Shown here piece after piece: positions 25,957 through 35,395 of a stretch of 57,969 nt of DNA; the first letter of the stretch is position 1; every line of letters begins with the position of its first letter. The position numbers were made by a program, and so were the translations under genes. The stretch spans positions 1 through 57,969 of the forward strand of contig DYKB01000043.1 in the NCBI GenBank assembly GCA_020722815.1, given 5' to 3'. This DNA comes from Caldithrix sp. (lineage in GTDB: Bacteria; Zhuqueibacterota; Zhuqueibacteria; Thermofontimicrobiales; Sulfurfontimicrobiaceae). Below the pieces are notes generated by a model that was not told the DNA's origin, did not search any database, and worked only from the letters and a program-made list of their open reading frames with translations.

Positions 25957-26035
25957 AAACGTGATGCGTCATGCGTAAAACGTAACACGTGGATGGTCGT
26001 TGTCACGCATGACGCATCATGTTTCACGCTTGAAC
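25957..26035. repeat. Heptamer-periodic array A with inverted arms
   Basis: Words of seven bases (aaacgtg atgcgtc atgcgta aaacgta acacgtg) are followed 12 bp later by the inverted set. TGATGCGTCATGCG near 25962 is the exact reverse complement of CGCATGACGCATCA near 26006, giving a strong hairpin right after the glycosidase operon stop. It may serve as a terminator, but its period and relatives at 40732 and 54521 make it a repeat family. Confidence 0.6.
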
Positions 26036-26161
26036 CCTTTTTCTCTTCTCGCAAGTAAATCCGGATACAACCATTTAAATAAAATTTTTCCCTCATGTAA
26101 ATAAATCATCTGATTTTTCGTCAAATATGTGTAAAGAAAATGAGCGAAAACCTGAGCGATT

Positions 26162-26740
26162 ATGAGTGATACCGATAAGCGATTGGTTCAGAAAGCCAAG
26201 AATGGCGACAAACATGCATTTGGAAAACTAGTGACCAAATATCAACGTTGGATTTTAAATTTGGCCTATGAACTTGTTCATAATTGGGAAGAAGCAAAGG
26301 ACCTGGCGCAGGAAGCTTTTATTCGCTCTTATGAAAAATTAGCTCAATTTCAGGAACGTTCGGAATTTTCTACCTGGCTTTATCGTATCACCATCAATCT
26401 GGTAACCGATTTTATCCGACAACAAAAAAAATATGAGTATGAAGAACTGGATGAAAAATCCATTTCGGAAAACAGATTAGCGTTAAATCCAATTTCTGCA
26501 CAAGCTTCTATCGAGGATCCAGTTGAGAGGACCGAGTTAAGACAAAATCTGGATCGCGCCATTCAATCGCTTTCTGAACAACAACGTATTGTGACGGTAT
26601 TAAGATATTTTCATCAAAAACCATTACCTGAAATTGCCAAAATTATGGAATGTTCAGAAAGTACAGCCCGAGTTCATCTTTTCCGGGCAATGACCAACTT
26701 AAGAAAATTGCTTGGAAATTCTATTGTGGAGCATGTATGA
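26162..26740 (+). CDS. ECF (extracytoplasmic function) RNA polymerase sigma factor
   Basis: A 192-residue RpoE-type sigma factor. Region 2 spans about residues 10-90: AFGKLVTKYQRWILNLAYELV, DLAQEAFIRSYEKLAQFQ and FSTWLYRITINLVTDFIRQQKK. Region 4 spans about 128-185: LSEQQRIVTVLRYFHQKPLPEIAKIMECSESTARVHLFRAMTNLRK. An acidic linker (EYEELDEKS) joins them. It overlaps the anti-sigma gene by four bases (ATGA), so the two are translationally coupled. It most likely directs envelope-stress or surface-related genes. Confidence 0.93.
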   Translation: MSDTDKRLVQKAKNGDKHAFGKLVTKYQRWILNLAYELVHNWEEAKDLAQEAFIRSYEKLAQFQERSEFSTWLYRITINLVTDFIRQQKKYEYEELDEKSISENRLALNPISAQASIEDPVERTELRQNLDRAIQSLSEQQRIVTVLRYFHQKPLPEIAKIMECSESTARVHLFRAMTNLRKLLGNSIVEHV

Positions 26741-27543
26741 ATCCGAATGATCAAAAATGTGAATTTGAAGTATATTTGATTGAATTTATTGCCGGTGACC
26801 TGGATCCTGAATTACGATCGCGATTCGAAATGCACCTTTCAAATTGTGAAAATTGTGCGAACCAACTGGAAAGCTTGCGCTCGGTACATCAATTTATGCT
26901 TTCACAACCTGTAACTGAGCCACCACCTGAGATATCTCGGGCATTTGAAAAAACACTTCACCAGATTTTCGCGCCCGAATCCCATTTTATCCGTCTGAAA
27001 AAATGGCTATCAGCCAATTTTGAACAATTTTTTCAATATCAACCTGTTGAAGTCCGTTTGGTTCGGGCGTTTGCGCTGGTTATCATTGGCATTTTACTGG
27101 GCAGGTTAATTTTCGCACCTGGCACCCAAAATATGACAACATCGGATGAACCTCAAATGCTGAGTGTTACTTTCGAAAAAGATGAACTTAACGAAATGAA
27201 CGAGTTTTTTACAACATCCGAGATATTGCTTTTATCGATTCTCAATAATTATCAAAATGGCAGCACAGAACCAGAAGAACTCGATTTAAATCGGAATATC
27301 GCCGAAAGATTGTTACAAAAATCGGATTTAATACATCAAAAAACAAAGCAATTGAATAATAAGGATTTGAATATCTATTTGAATCGACTGGAATTTTTGT
27401 TAATTGAAATTTCAAATATGAGCCCTGAAGAAATTAAAGAATCGTTTAAATTGATTCAAGAAACGATTGAAAATTCACAAATGCTTTCCGAGACGAAACG
27501 TATTCAGGAATCATTGCAGCTTTCATTGAATCAGGGGATTTGA
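26737..27543 (+). CDS. Zinc-finger anti-sigma factor (ZAS type)
   Basis: Membrane anti-sigma of 268 residues starting at the ATG that overlaps the sigma factor stop. The N-terminal domain has the ZAS zinc motif: C9 region, then HLSNCENC (H-x3-C-x2-C, about residues 33-40). One transmembrane helix (VRAFALVIIGILLGRLIF, about 108-125) separates it from an acidic periplasmic part of about 140 residues with charged helices (EPEELDLNRNIAERLLQKSDLIHQKT). It would hold the sigma factor at the membrane. The periplasmic part matches no sensor I know. Confidence 0.88.
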   Translation: MNPNDQKCEFEVYLIEFIAGDLDPELRSRFEMHLSNCENCANQLESLRSVHQFMLSQPVTEPPPEISRAFEKTLHQIFAPESHFIRLKKWLSANFEQFFQYQPVEVRLVRAFALVIIGILLGRLIFAPGTQNMTTSDEPQMLSVTFEKDELNEMNEFFTTSEILLLSILNNYQNGSTEPEELDLNRNIAERLLQKSDLIHQKTKQLNNKDLNIYLNRLEFLLIEISNMSPEEIKESFKLIQETIENSQMLSETKRIQESLQLSLNQGI

Positions 27544-27598
27544 GATAATTATTGTTGCTATGTAAACAATGCATTTTAAATAAAGTTGTGGAGACAAG

Positions 27599-29212
27599 AT
27601 GCAATTTAAATGGTTACTAATTTTTTTTCTTATTTTTGCAATAATAGGGCAGGGTGTCTTTGCGGCCACCAGCAATGAGGAGGCAAAGAAGCTTTATCAA
27701 AAAGCGCGGGATAAATGTTTGGATCAAAAATGGAAGGATGCACTGAATCTCTTCGCTGAAATTAACGAAAAATATCCTGAAAGCCACTATCAGGATGATG
27801 CCCTGTTCTGGAAGGCTTATTGTCTTGAAAAAATGGAGTCCAATCCGATGGATATTTTCATGGCGTATGATGCCTTAATTATGAAATATCCTCAGAGCTC
27901 ATGGACTGACGATGCGATAATTCACCAGATTGGGATTGCTGAGAAAAATGTAAAATTGGATGAAAAATACTATTTACAATTTCTCATCAATAAACTGGAT
28001 GATTCATATCCGGAGGTTCAAAAAGAAGCAGCCTTTGCCTTGGGACGATTGGGGGATACGCGGGCGATTCCAGTTTTGGAAAAATTAAAAACCAACGAAA
28101 ATTTGACCGAAAAAGTAACCAGTCTGCTTAAAAAATTAAAATCAGAAGTGGGTACTGAGACAGTGGTGACCCAGGAAGAGGAATCAGAAGGCATTATTGA
28201 TATAACCCGGTTGAAAGAGTTCGATAAAAAGTATTCAGATGATTCAAAGAAATCCTTTTTATTTTTTCCAACAAAACGGTATAAACACTATCGATCCATG
28301 CTCCGGACGGATGATAATTGGACGCGGGAAGAATTAATTGATTTTGGCATGTTATATATTCTCTCTAATGATGATTTTGATGAATTTTCGAATTTGAAAG
28401 GCTATGATCGGGAAGAATGGCTCCGTAAATACTGGAAACAACGGGATCCATCGCTCACAACGCCGGAGAATGAAGCATTTGAAGAATTTGAAAGACGTAT
28501 AAATTATGCCCGGGTGCATTATTCAGCCCGGTGGAATGATCGGCATTTTAAATATAAACGGGATCAATATCTACGTGATGGTTGGCCTCACGCTCCCTGG
28601 GATGCGCGTGGGGAACTTTACATTAAATTTGGTGAACCGGAGTTCGATTCGATCTATTCGCATCATACTTATGAATGGACTTATCACCGTTATAATGTGG
28701 ATTTTATCGTTCGAGCATTTCAAACCAATATTTACGGGGAAGCGATTTTTCCGGGTTCAATGAGTCAACGTATCCATCGCTATAATCTAGCTCGAATCAA
28801 TCTGGAATATATTTTTAATCCGCAGTTTCGCTACGAATATGATTATCACGCTGAACCGTTGAAAAAATTTAAATGCGGGATTTTTAAAAATAACGCGGAT
28901 TCCAGTGGAAATATTACTTTAACGTATGAATTTCCGATTCAGGAATTGAAAATTATTCAGGAAAAGGGCGCTTATAAAATTTCATATATAGAACAAGTTG
29001 TTGTTTTTAATGATGATATGCGAGAAATAACTCGGAAAGAAATGACACATTCCAGAACAGGCAATTCATCGGATCAAATTAAAAAGGAAAAATTGATTAT
29101 AAACGATGTGAAGTTTTCAGTTGCGCCTGGTGAATACATGTTCGCCATCCGCATTGCTGATGAAAATTCTGCGAAATTGGGCATTTATCGTAAAAATTTT
29201 ATCGTTAAATAG
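27599..29212 (+). CDS. Exported GWxTD-domain protein with TPR and HEAT repeats
   Basis: A 537-residue exported protein; GGAG 5 bp before the ATG, signal peptide ending GVFAA. Residues about 25-120 are TPR-like (KKLYQKARDKCLDQKWKDALNLFAEINEKYPES). About 135-185 is HEAT-like (SYPEVQKEAAFALGRLGDTRAIPVLEKL). The GWxTD domain follows at about 285-450 (EWLRKYWKQRDPSLTTPENEAFEEFERRINYARVHYS; DARGELYIKFGEP). GWxTD proteins are common in FCB and Acidobacteria lineages and have no firmly established function. The gene follows the sigma/anti-sigma pair by 55 bp and is probably the target or sensor of that system. Confidence 0.85.
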   Translation: MQFKWLLIFFLIFAIIGQGVFAATSNEEAKKLYQKARDKCLDQKWKDALNLFAEINEKYPESHYQDDALFWKAYCLEKMESNPMDIFMAYDALIMKYPQSSWTDDAIIHQIGIAEKNVKLDEKYYLQFLINKLDDSYPEVQKEAAFALGRLGDTRAIPVLEKLKTNENLTEKVTSLLKKLKSEVGTETVVTQEEESEGIIDITRLKEFDKKYSDDSKKSFLFFPTKRYKHYRSMLRTDDNWTREELIDFGMLYILSNDDFDEFSNLKGYDREEWLRKYWKQRDPSLTTPENEAFEEFERRINYARVHYSARWNDRHFKYKRDQYLRDGWPHAPWDARGELYIKFGEPEFDSIYSHHTYEWTYHRYNVDFIVRAFQTNIYGEAIFPGSMSQRIHRYNLARINLEYIFNPQFRYEYDYHAEPLKKFKCGIFKNNADSSGNITLTYEFPIQELKIIQEKGAYKISYIEQVVVFNDDMREITRKEMTHSRTGNSSDQIKKEKLIINDVKFSVAPGEYMFAIRIADENSAKLGIYRKNFIVK

Positions 29213-29274
29213 ATTTTTTTCCATTCTGCTCCTCCTTTGTCCAAAAAGGTTTTCAAATAAAATTGGAAACCCCC

Positions 29275-29330
29275 TGACTCAGGAGTGCACGGGCTGAAAA
29301 TGTTGTACTCCTGAGTCACATTTTTTGATA
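29275..29330 (+). terminator. Intrinsic terminator after the GWxTD operon
   Basis: TGACTCAGGAGT (29275-29286) pairs perfectly with ACTCCTGAGTCA (29307-29318), followed by ATTTTTTGAT. It lies 63 bp after the stop codon. Confidence 0.75.
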
Positions 29331-29571
29331 ATTTAATCTCCGGAAATCTCAATTCAATGTTAATATTCCTAATCTTTTAATAAAAATTTCTCAGAATTCA
29401 TTATCGCTACTTGCATTAATCAAATAAATTGATTATATTTAAACTTGCACCCAAAAGTCGTATTATAGCGAGAGGTGATATTTTTGGGCCTTAATTGGTT
29501 TTTTTAACACCCTTTCGTTAGCAAAGATTTGAATATTTCCACAATATCCAATTAATGTACTTCATGATGAA

Positions 29572-31180
29572 GTGAATTGGCATGATTATTTTGCTACATT
29601 GAAATTCGATAATCAGAATTTAACGTTGGAAAAGAATGGGATTGATCAGAATATGGATGATTCGAAATTGGATCCTGCTTTGAAGGAAATGGCGACGCTC
29701 CGGTACCGGAATCGAAAATTATCAATAATAGTTGCCAGATTGAAGAAAAAAATTATCCAGATGGAATTGATGGCATCGTCATTATTGAAAATGAGAAAAT
29801 TCAATTTATTAATAACCAGGTTTGTGAAATTTATGGCTATTCCCGTGAACAATTAATTCAGCAAAATTTAATTAATTTGTTTATCTCGAATGCGCACGCA
29901 ACGCTAAAAAAATTTTTAGTCCAATTTCAAAAAAATGAAAAATCGGCCGATGAACTTAAATAGAATCTGTCCGAAAATTCAAAACCCTGTCATTGCGAGG
30001 CGTTTTTTGCCGAAGCCTGTTTTTTAGGCTCGCAATCCCCTCATAGAACAATAGGAGATTGCTTCGTCGCCCAAAACGCTCCTCGCAATGACAGTACCGG
30101 ATGCGTTTGCGGACAAACACTAAATACTGGATCACCCGTCCGGATGGAACAGTACGATTTGTCCATTGTCGTTATGCTTTTTTAATAAATAAAGAAATTT
30201 CGAAGACAAATTTATATCATCATTTCTGATATCACCGAAAATAAACGGATTGAGGACGAATTACGAAAATTATCGGGTGCCCTTATTCAAAGCCCGGAGA
30301 CCGTTATGATCACGGATGCACAAGGAAATATTGAATTTATTAATCCGAAATTTACAGAAATAACCGGATATTCAATGGACGAAGTCATCGGAAAAAATCC
30401 CCGATTTCTGAAAGCAGATCAGACTCCTGCCGTGAATTACGTGAAAATGTGACGCGTAATTCAACGGGGCGGTGAATATTATGGTGAATTTAAAAATATG
30501 CGAAAAAATGGAAAAATTTATTGGGAATCATACTCAATTTCTGCTATTCGGGATAATAAAGGCAATATTCTCAATTTTATAAAAGTAGCTGAAGATTGCT
30601 GGATGAATATGAAAATATTTTAGGTGTCAATGGCTATGATTATCTCCAGCGAATTATTGGTGCGTCTACGAAAATGGATACTTTAATCCAGGATTTACTG
30701 GCTTATAGCCGAATTAGTCGCACGCCGACCCGGTTGACTTATTGGAAGTAATTGAAAATGTACGAAGTCAATTGGAAAAAGAAATTCAGGATAAAAATGC
30801 CCGGATCGTCGTCCCGATGCATCTCCCCCCCGGTAATTGGACATCAGGGGATTTTGGAACAGGTCTTGACGAATTTGATTTCCAATGCGATTAAGTTCGT
30901 TGCACCGGATGTACAACCACTGGTTGAAATTAAAGCTGAAACAATCCAGGATTGGCTTCGGCTCTGGATAATTGATAATGGAATAGGAATTGCAAAAGAG
31001 TATCATGAACGAATTTTTCAGGTTTTTGAACAATTACACGGGGTGAAACAGTACCCTGGCACTGGAATTGGGCTGGCGATTGTTCGAAAGGGGATGGAAC
31101 GCATAGGCGGAATAGTTGGTCTTCAATCAACATCTGGCTGCGGTCGCCAATTTTATATCGAACTCATCAAAAAAAGGTAA
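29572..31180 (+). pseudogene. Decayed PAS-sensor histidine kinase, split by a MITE
   Basis: Fragments of one kinase lie in several frames. A first frame (from 29572) gives an N-terminal helix; a second (from about 29758) gives a PAS domain (IENEKIQFINNQVCEIYGYS) up to ADELK at 29960. A MITE then interrupts; joining across it with one target copy restores LKYWITRPDGTVRFVHCRY. More frameshifts (near 30225 and 30750) and a TGA at about 30450 follow, in a second PAS (ITDAQGNIEFINPKFTEITGYS). The segment that should carry the SHDLRAPL histidine box is missing. The ATPase part is open (30752-31180: NLISNAIKF, DNGIGIAKEY, PGTGIGLAIV). It is a paralogue of the intact kinase at 31928. Confidence 0.9.
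29963..30120. mobile_element. MITE family copy 2, inserted in the PAS kinase
   Basis: A 158-bp non-coding element with ends GAATCTGTCC and GGACAAACAC, long internal inverted arms (CATTGCGAGGCG...CGCTCCTCGCAATG) and a direct repeat TAAATA on both sides (29957-29962 and 30121-30126). Removing the element and one TAAATA rejoins the PAS reading frame exactly, which proves insertion into a formerly intact gene. Confidence 0.9.
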
Positions 31181-31184
31181 TTTT

Positions 31185-31706
31185 ATGGTCATGATTAACA
31201 CCCAGATGGAAAGTCGCGAGAATCATACAATATTATTAGTTGAGGATGACCCAAATGATGTTTTATTAATAAAACGTGCCTTTTTAAAATCAAACATTAT
31301 GAATCCAATTCAAGTCGTCGATAATGGGGAAGAAGCGATCTATTATCTGGCCGCACGCGGAAATTTTAAAAATCGTCGTCAATTTCCCCTGCCTGTCTTG
31401 ATTTTATTGGATTTAAAACTCCCTCGCAAATCCGGGCATGAGGTACTCGAATGGCTTAATCAACAACCCTGTCTCAAACGAATTCCGGTTATCGTGCTGA
31501 CATCATCACAACAATCACTCGATATTAATCGTGCATACGATCTGGGCGCAAACTCATATCTGGTTAAACCTGTAACATTTGATAATTTACTGGCGCTGAT
31601 GAACAATGTTAAAAGTTATTGGCTTCTGTTGAATGAACAGGCCCGGCTATTGGATGAACCTGGTTTTGCGAATGGCACTTTTTATTCTCGCCTTTCTGTT
31701 GATTAA
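31185..31706 (+). CDS. CheY-like response regulator (Rcp1 type)
   Basis: A single-domain receiver of 173 residues, without output domain. I take the ATG at 31185, 8 bp after AAGG, because the longer frame overlaps the kinase remnant. The acidic pocket is VEDDPNDVLLIKRAF (about residues 18-32), the phospho-acceptor aspartate is in LILLDLKLPRKSGHEVLEWL (about 72), then VIVLTSS (about 98) and the lysine of YLVKPV. The NGEEAIYYLAARG block is typical of Rcp1-like regulators partnered with PAS/GAF kinases. It starts 4 bp after the decayed kinase, its original partner, and may now serve the intact paralogue downstream. Confidence 0.9.
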   Translation: MVMINTQMESRENHTILLVEDDPNDVLLIKRAFLKSNIMNPIQVVDNGEEAIYYLAARGNFKNRRQFPLPVLILLDLKLPRKSGHEVLEWLNQQPCLKRIPVIVLTSSQQSLDINRAYDLGANSYLVKPVTFDNLLALMNNVKSYWLLLNEQARLLDEPGFANGTFYSRLSVD

Positions 31707-31927
31707 TTTGATCTTCCGCCTGCTTTTCGTTTTAATTATGATTCGGTACCGGATACGATAATAATTATATCGACCAATAATACGCTAAGCTTATATTAAC
31801 GTTGGATGAAACGCGCTGCAGTTCATGAGGAGGGGTTGTCACGTTTTCTGTTGGTTTTTATTTTCCATATTGCGCCGATATTTTAATGAATATTTTCAAA
31901 ACTTCCCCCTTTATTGGAATAATTTTT

Positions 31928-34654
31928 ATGGAATTTGAAAATATAATAATTTTATGTTTTTTTATCTTGCTGTTTATTCTGGTCGCATATTTCAGGCGAA
32001 AATATCTGCAGCTTAAAAGCATGATGCATCTGAATGTCAAAGATAAGGTGAATTTCTTACCCACCAATGATGAAAATCAAAAACCAGAGATTGAAAATTT
32101 GTTACAAGAGCTTCAGGTTGAACGGACAAAACGGCTGGAATTGGAAAAACGGCTTCATATTAAGGAAACCCAATTTGAACTGGCACTGGAGGAAAATAAT
32201 GACGGCCTATGGGATTGGAATATCGCCACCAATGAAGTCTATCTCAGTCCGCGGCGGATGTGGACTCTCGGATTTAAAAATGGTGAAATCGAGCAAAAAG
32301 ACTGTTTATTACAAAATTTTTTACATCCGGATGATTGGGAACAGGCACTCCAAAAATTAGAAATTCTCCTATCCGGCCAAAATCCAAATTATGAGAATAT
32401 TATCCGTGTTCGGGCAAAATCAGGCGATTGGTTGTGGCTTTATGACCGCGGCAAGGTTATCGAATGGGACGCTACTGGAAAGCCCCTGCGAATTATAGGT
32501 ACCTATACAAACCTGACAGAAAAAAAACGCCAGGAATTGATACAACAAATCCAGCCAAGGATTGGTATAATTGTGGGTGCAACCGGTGATTTTAATCGGG
32601 CCCTAAGTGGTCTGTTAGAAGAGGTCTTTAAAATTGGTGAGATCGATTTTGGCGGCGTTTATATCATAAACCACCGAACCCGTGATATCGAGCTGGTTTG
32701 TCATCAAGGATTAGCGGCTGAAATCGTGGTGCATGTTCGAAAATTTGCATCGGAGTCGCCGCTGGCAAAATTGATTTCCATTGGAAATTCAGTGTTTGAT
32801 CACCCTGAACGACTTCAGAACCTCCCGAATTTTCGCTATTCGGATACCGAATTACAAATGGTCGCTATCATTCCCGTTAAATTTGAGAATGAAGTCGTTG
32901 CGGCGTTGATGCTGGGTTCTCAGCACCTAAAATCATTCTCACCAGCCGATCAGCTATTGCTGGAGGCGATTGCCGGCCAACTGGGAGGGGTCATTGCACG
33001 TGTTCGGACTGAAAAAACGTTGAAAGAAAGTCGGGAAAATTTTCAACGGCTCTTTAATACATTTAAAGATTTTTTATTAATTTTTGATATAAAGGGTCAA
33101 ATAATTCGCGCAAATCCAGCGGTTTCATCCCGCCTGGGATATTCACCAGAAGAATTAGAGGTCATGAATTTACATGACTTATATGTTTTTGAAAAGTCAG
33201 ATGAGTTTTATCGTCTGCTTACGGATACAGAAAAAAATGATCTGGTGGAATTGTCACTTCCGATGCGAACGGCCGCAGGCACTTTTATCCCGACTGAAAC
33301 CAGAATAACACAGAGTGAATGGAATGACCAGCCTGTATTTTGGGGGATATCACGTGATATTTCAGAACGGCAGAAAGCCGAAATCGCTCTCAAAAAACGG
33401 GATCGAATTCTTTCCGCTGTTTCAACCGCTGCATTTATTTTGCTCAAGATTCGAAAATTCGATCAGGCGATTCAGGAAGTGATAAAAATTCTTGGGACGA
33501 ATATTCAATCCAGCCGGATTTTTCTTTTTCAAAATAGTGCTGATGCGTCCCGGCCGCTGCTGCAATTTGAATGGTATGCGGATGAAAAATTTAAAGGAGA
33601 AAATTTCATCGCTTCACCGACATATCAAGATGCTGGTTTAAGCCGTTGGTCAGCACTTCTGTCGAATGGAAATGCGATTGTCAGCCAATGTGATGAATTT
33701 CCTGCGGCAGAAAGCCAATGGTTACGCTCCCTGCAAATTAAAACAGTGGCGGTGATCCCAATTTTTGATCGGGAACATTGGTGGGGATTTATCCGTTTTG
33801 ATGATTGTGAAAAGCAGACAGAATTCAGCGTGGCCGAAGTGGACGCGTTACGTTCGGTGGCCGGTTTGTTAGGTTCGGCTATAGAACGTCGAAAAATTGA
33901 GGATGAGCTACGTAAATATCGAGGGCATCTGGAGGAATTGGTACAAATACGGACCAATGAACTGAGTGAAGTAAACGCTGAACTCAAAGCCTTTGCGTAT
34001 TCTGTTTCACATGATCTGCGCGCACCTTTACGGGCCATGTATGGCTTTAGTCAGGTGTTAATAGAAGATTATGGTTCATTTCTGGATGAACGCGGTCAGG
34101 AATATGCGAAACGGATCGAATCGGCCGCAAAACGTATGGAAAATTTGATCCAGGATTTATTGAATTATAGCTCCCTCAGTCGCACCGAAATCCATTTTCA
34201 GCCAATTAATATGAACCAGATTTTTGCGAATATTTTACTTCAACTGAAGGAAGAAATTCAACAATGTCAGGCCCAAATTGAGATTATCAAACCATTGCCG
34301 GAAGTGATTGGGCACCAATTAATTCTTGAGCAAATTTTTTCCAATCTTCTCACCAATGCCATAAAATTTGTCCCGCCAGATCGTGTTCCCTACATTAAAA
34401 TCTGGGCGGAACAGGATTTGAAAACAGCAATCTTTTGGGTTGCCGATAATGGAATTGGTATCGAACGCGACTATCATGACCGGATTTTTAAAGTTTTTGA
34501 AAGATTGCATTCACCGGAAGAATTTCCCGGAACAGGGATAGGTCTGGCCATTGTCCGGCGTGGGGTTGATCGGCTTGGGGGGACTGTTGGTCTTGAATCC
34601 ACGCCAGATTTGGGAACGAAATTCTGGATTAGATTAAGTCGGGTGATTAAATAA
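31928..34654 (+). CDS. PAS/GAF sensor histidine kinase
   Basis: About 908 residues; start set at 31928 (MEFENIIILCFF) with GGA 10 bp upstream, though 31886 is possible. One transmembrane helix (about residues 6-22) leads to a coiled linker, a PAS/PAC (about 80-200, ENNDGLWDWNI...IGTYTNLTEKKR), GAF (about 215-365), PAS (about 370-485, DISERQKAE), second GAF (about 490-660), a HisKA box with the phospho-accepting histidine in AYSVSHDLRAPLRAMYGFSQ (about 694) and an ATPase domain (NLLTNAIKF, DNGIGIERDYHDRIF, PGTGIGLAIV). It resembles bacteriophytochrome-type kinases in architecture but has no chromophore motif that I can see. It lies 220 bp after the response regulator. Confidence 0.9.
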   Translation: MEFENIIILCFFILLFILVAYFRRKYLQLKSMMHLNVKDKVNFLPTNDENQKPEIENLLQELQVERTKRLELEKRLHIKETQFELALEENNDGLWDWNIATNEVYLSPRRMWTLGFKNGEIEQKDCLLQNFLHPDDWEQALQKLEILLSGQNPNYENIIRVRAKSGDWLWLYDRGKVIEWDATGKPLRIIGTYTNLTEKKRQELIQQIQPRIGIIVGATGDFNRALSGLLEEVFKIGEIDFGGVYIINHRTRDIELVCHQGLAAEIVVHVRKFASESPLAKLISIGNSVFDHPERLQNLPNFRYSDTELQMVAIIPVKFENEVVAALMLGSQHLKSFSPADQLLLEAIAGQLGGVIARVRTEKTLKESRENFQRLFNTFKDFLLIFDIKGQIIRANPAVSSRLGYSPEELEVMNLHDLYVFEKSDEFYRLLTDTEKNDLVELSLPMRTAAGTFIPTETRITQSEWNDQPVFWGISRDISERQKAEIALKKRDRILSAVSTAAFILLKIRKFDQAIQEVIKILGTNIQSSRIFLFQNSADASRPLLQFEWYADEKFKGENFIASPTYQDAGLSRWSALLSNGNAIVSQCDEFPAAESQWLRSLQIKTVAVIPIFDREHWWGFIRFDDCEKQTEFSVAEVDALRSVAGLLGSAIERRKIEDELRKYRGHLEELVQIRTNELSEVNAELKAFAYSVSHDLRAPLRAMYGFSQVLIEDYGSFLDERGQEYAKRIESAAKRMENLIQDLLNYSSLSRTEIHFQPINMNQIFANILLQLKEEIQQCQAQIEIIKPLPEVIGHQLILEQIFSNLLTNAIKFVPPDRVPYIKIWAEQDLKTAIFWVADNGIGIERDYHDRIFKVFERLHSPEEFPGTGIGLAIVRRGVDRLGGTVGLESTPDLGTKFWIRLSRVIK

Positions 34655-34735
34655 AGATGGCGAGTCAATTGAATACGCGCCATGATATTTTATATCCGCT
34701 GCTTCTTATTTCATTGATGGACTTTTATTTTCAAA

Positions 34736-35005
34736 CTAGCAATGATTCGAGGATGATCGATTGTATCCCCTCAACCAAATAGGGTAAAAGTTCCCCTCGA
34801 CAAGTTCAGGGTGCGGCAGATACCGTTGGCTGAGCCTGTCGAAGCCAAATTTACCATTGGCTTTTGAGCAGACCGGATCAATACCGGATTCGATTCGCTG
34901 GATGCTGCGAACATTCATTTGGCAGCGAGATGCCAACTCTTCCTGAGAAAATCCTTTTTGTTTTCGTAATTTTGTTATCTTCTTAATCATATCAAAATTT
35001 TCCAT
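34736..35005 (-). pseudogene. XRE-type HTH regulator truncated by a palindromic repeat
   Basis: The frame opens with a good ribosome site (GAGGTGAT) and a Cro/CI helix-turn-helix: ITKLRKQKGFSQEELASRCQMNVRSIQRIESG (about residues 7-38). After IDPVCSKANG the protein becomes a translated palindromic repeat (34794-34845), giving FGFDRLSQRYLPHPELVEG, a sequence typical of REP read-through. The rest is not family-like. The original protein probably had a longer C-terminal part, so this is a broken gene. Confidence 0.65.
34794..34845. repeat. REP-like palindrome inside the XRE gene
   Basis: CTCGACAAGTTCAGGG and CTGAGCCTGTCGAAG are inverted arms around a 20-bp centre. This GACAAG/CTGAGCC type palindrome is very common in environmental bacterial genomes. 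Confidence 0.7.
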
Positions 35006-35275
35006 TATATCACCTCACTTTTCATATATCGTGAACTTTTACATCGCTTGCTACGCCTAGAATAAATAAAAGATTCCAATTTAACAATGGTTTCATCACG
35101 ACATTTTTACGACATTTTACTATCGTTACGACCTGGTTTTATTTCAAGATTTATTTTTATTTCAGGAACTCTGTTATTCAGATTCAATTTTGGTGGTAAA
35201 ATAGATTCACGCTAAATGCGATATTGGTTTGTGGTCAGATTATAATGAAATGTGAGATAATTAGAAGCCGAAAAA

Positions 35276-35345
35276 CCGGGATTAAAGAAAGCAGAGAGAT
35301 GCATAGCCCCTGCTGAATTGGCCATTCTCTGCCTTCCTTAACCCG
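35276..35345. repeat. Long imperfect hairpin in a gene-free stretch
   Basis: CGGGATTAAAGAAAGCAGAG pairs with CTCTGCCTTCCTTAACCCG with about 20 pairs and a few mismatches, leaving a loop of about 26 bases. It is the only structure I see in the gap 35006-35395. It could be a remnant element or a stable RNA hairpin. Confidence 0.45.
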
Positions 35346-35395
35346 TATTGTCGAGTGGGAATTTGGAGATAAAAAACAATAAAAATTTGATAAAA

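Noticed and set aside
25957..26035. A short CRISPR-like array
   Set aside because: Units are seven bases with no spacers and the arrangement is inverted, so it is a heptamer repeat.
30752..31180. A separate small histidine-kinase ATPase protein
   Set aside because: It continues a PAS kinase decayed upstream, has no own ribosome site, and lacks the histidine domain.
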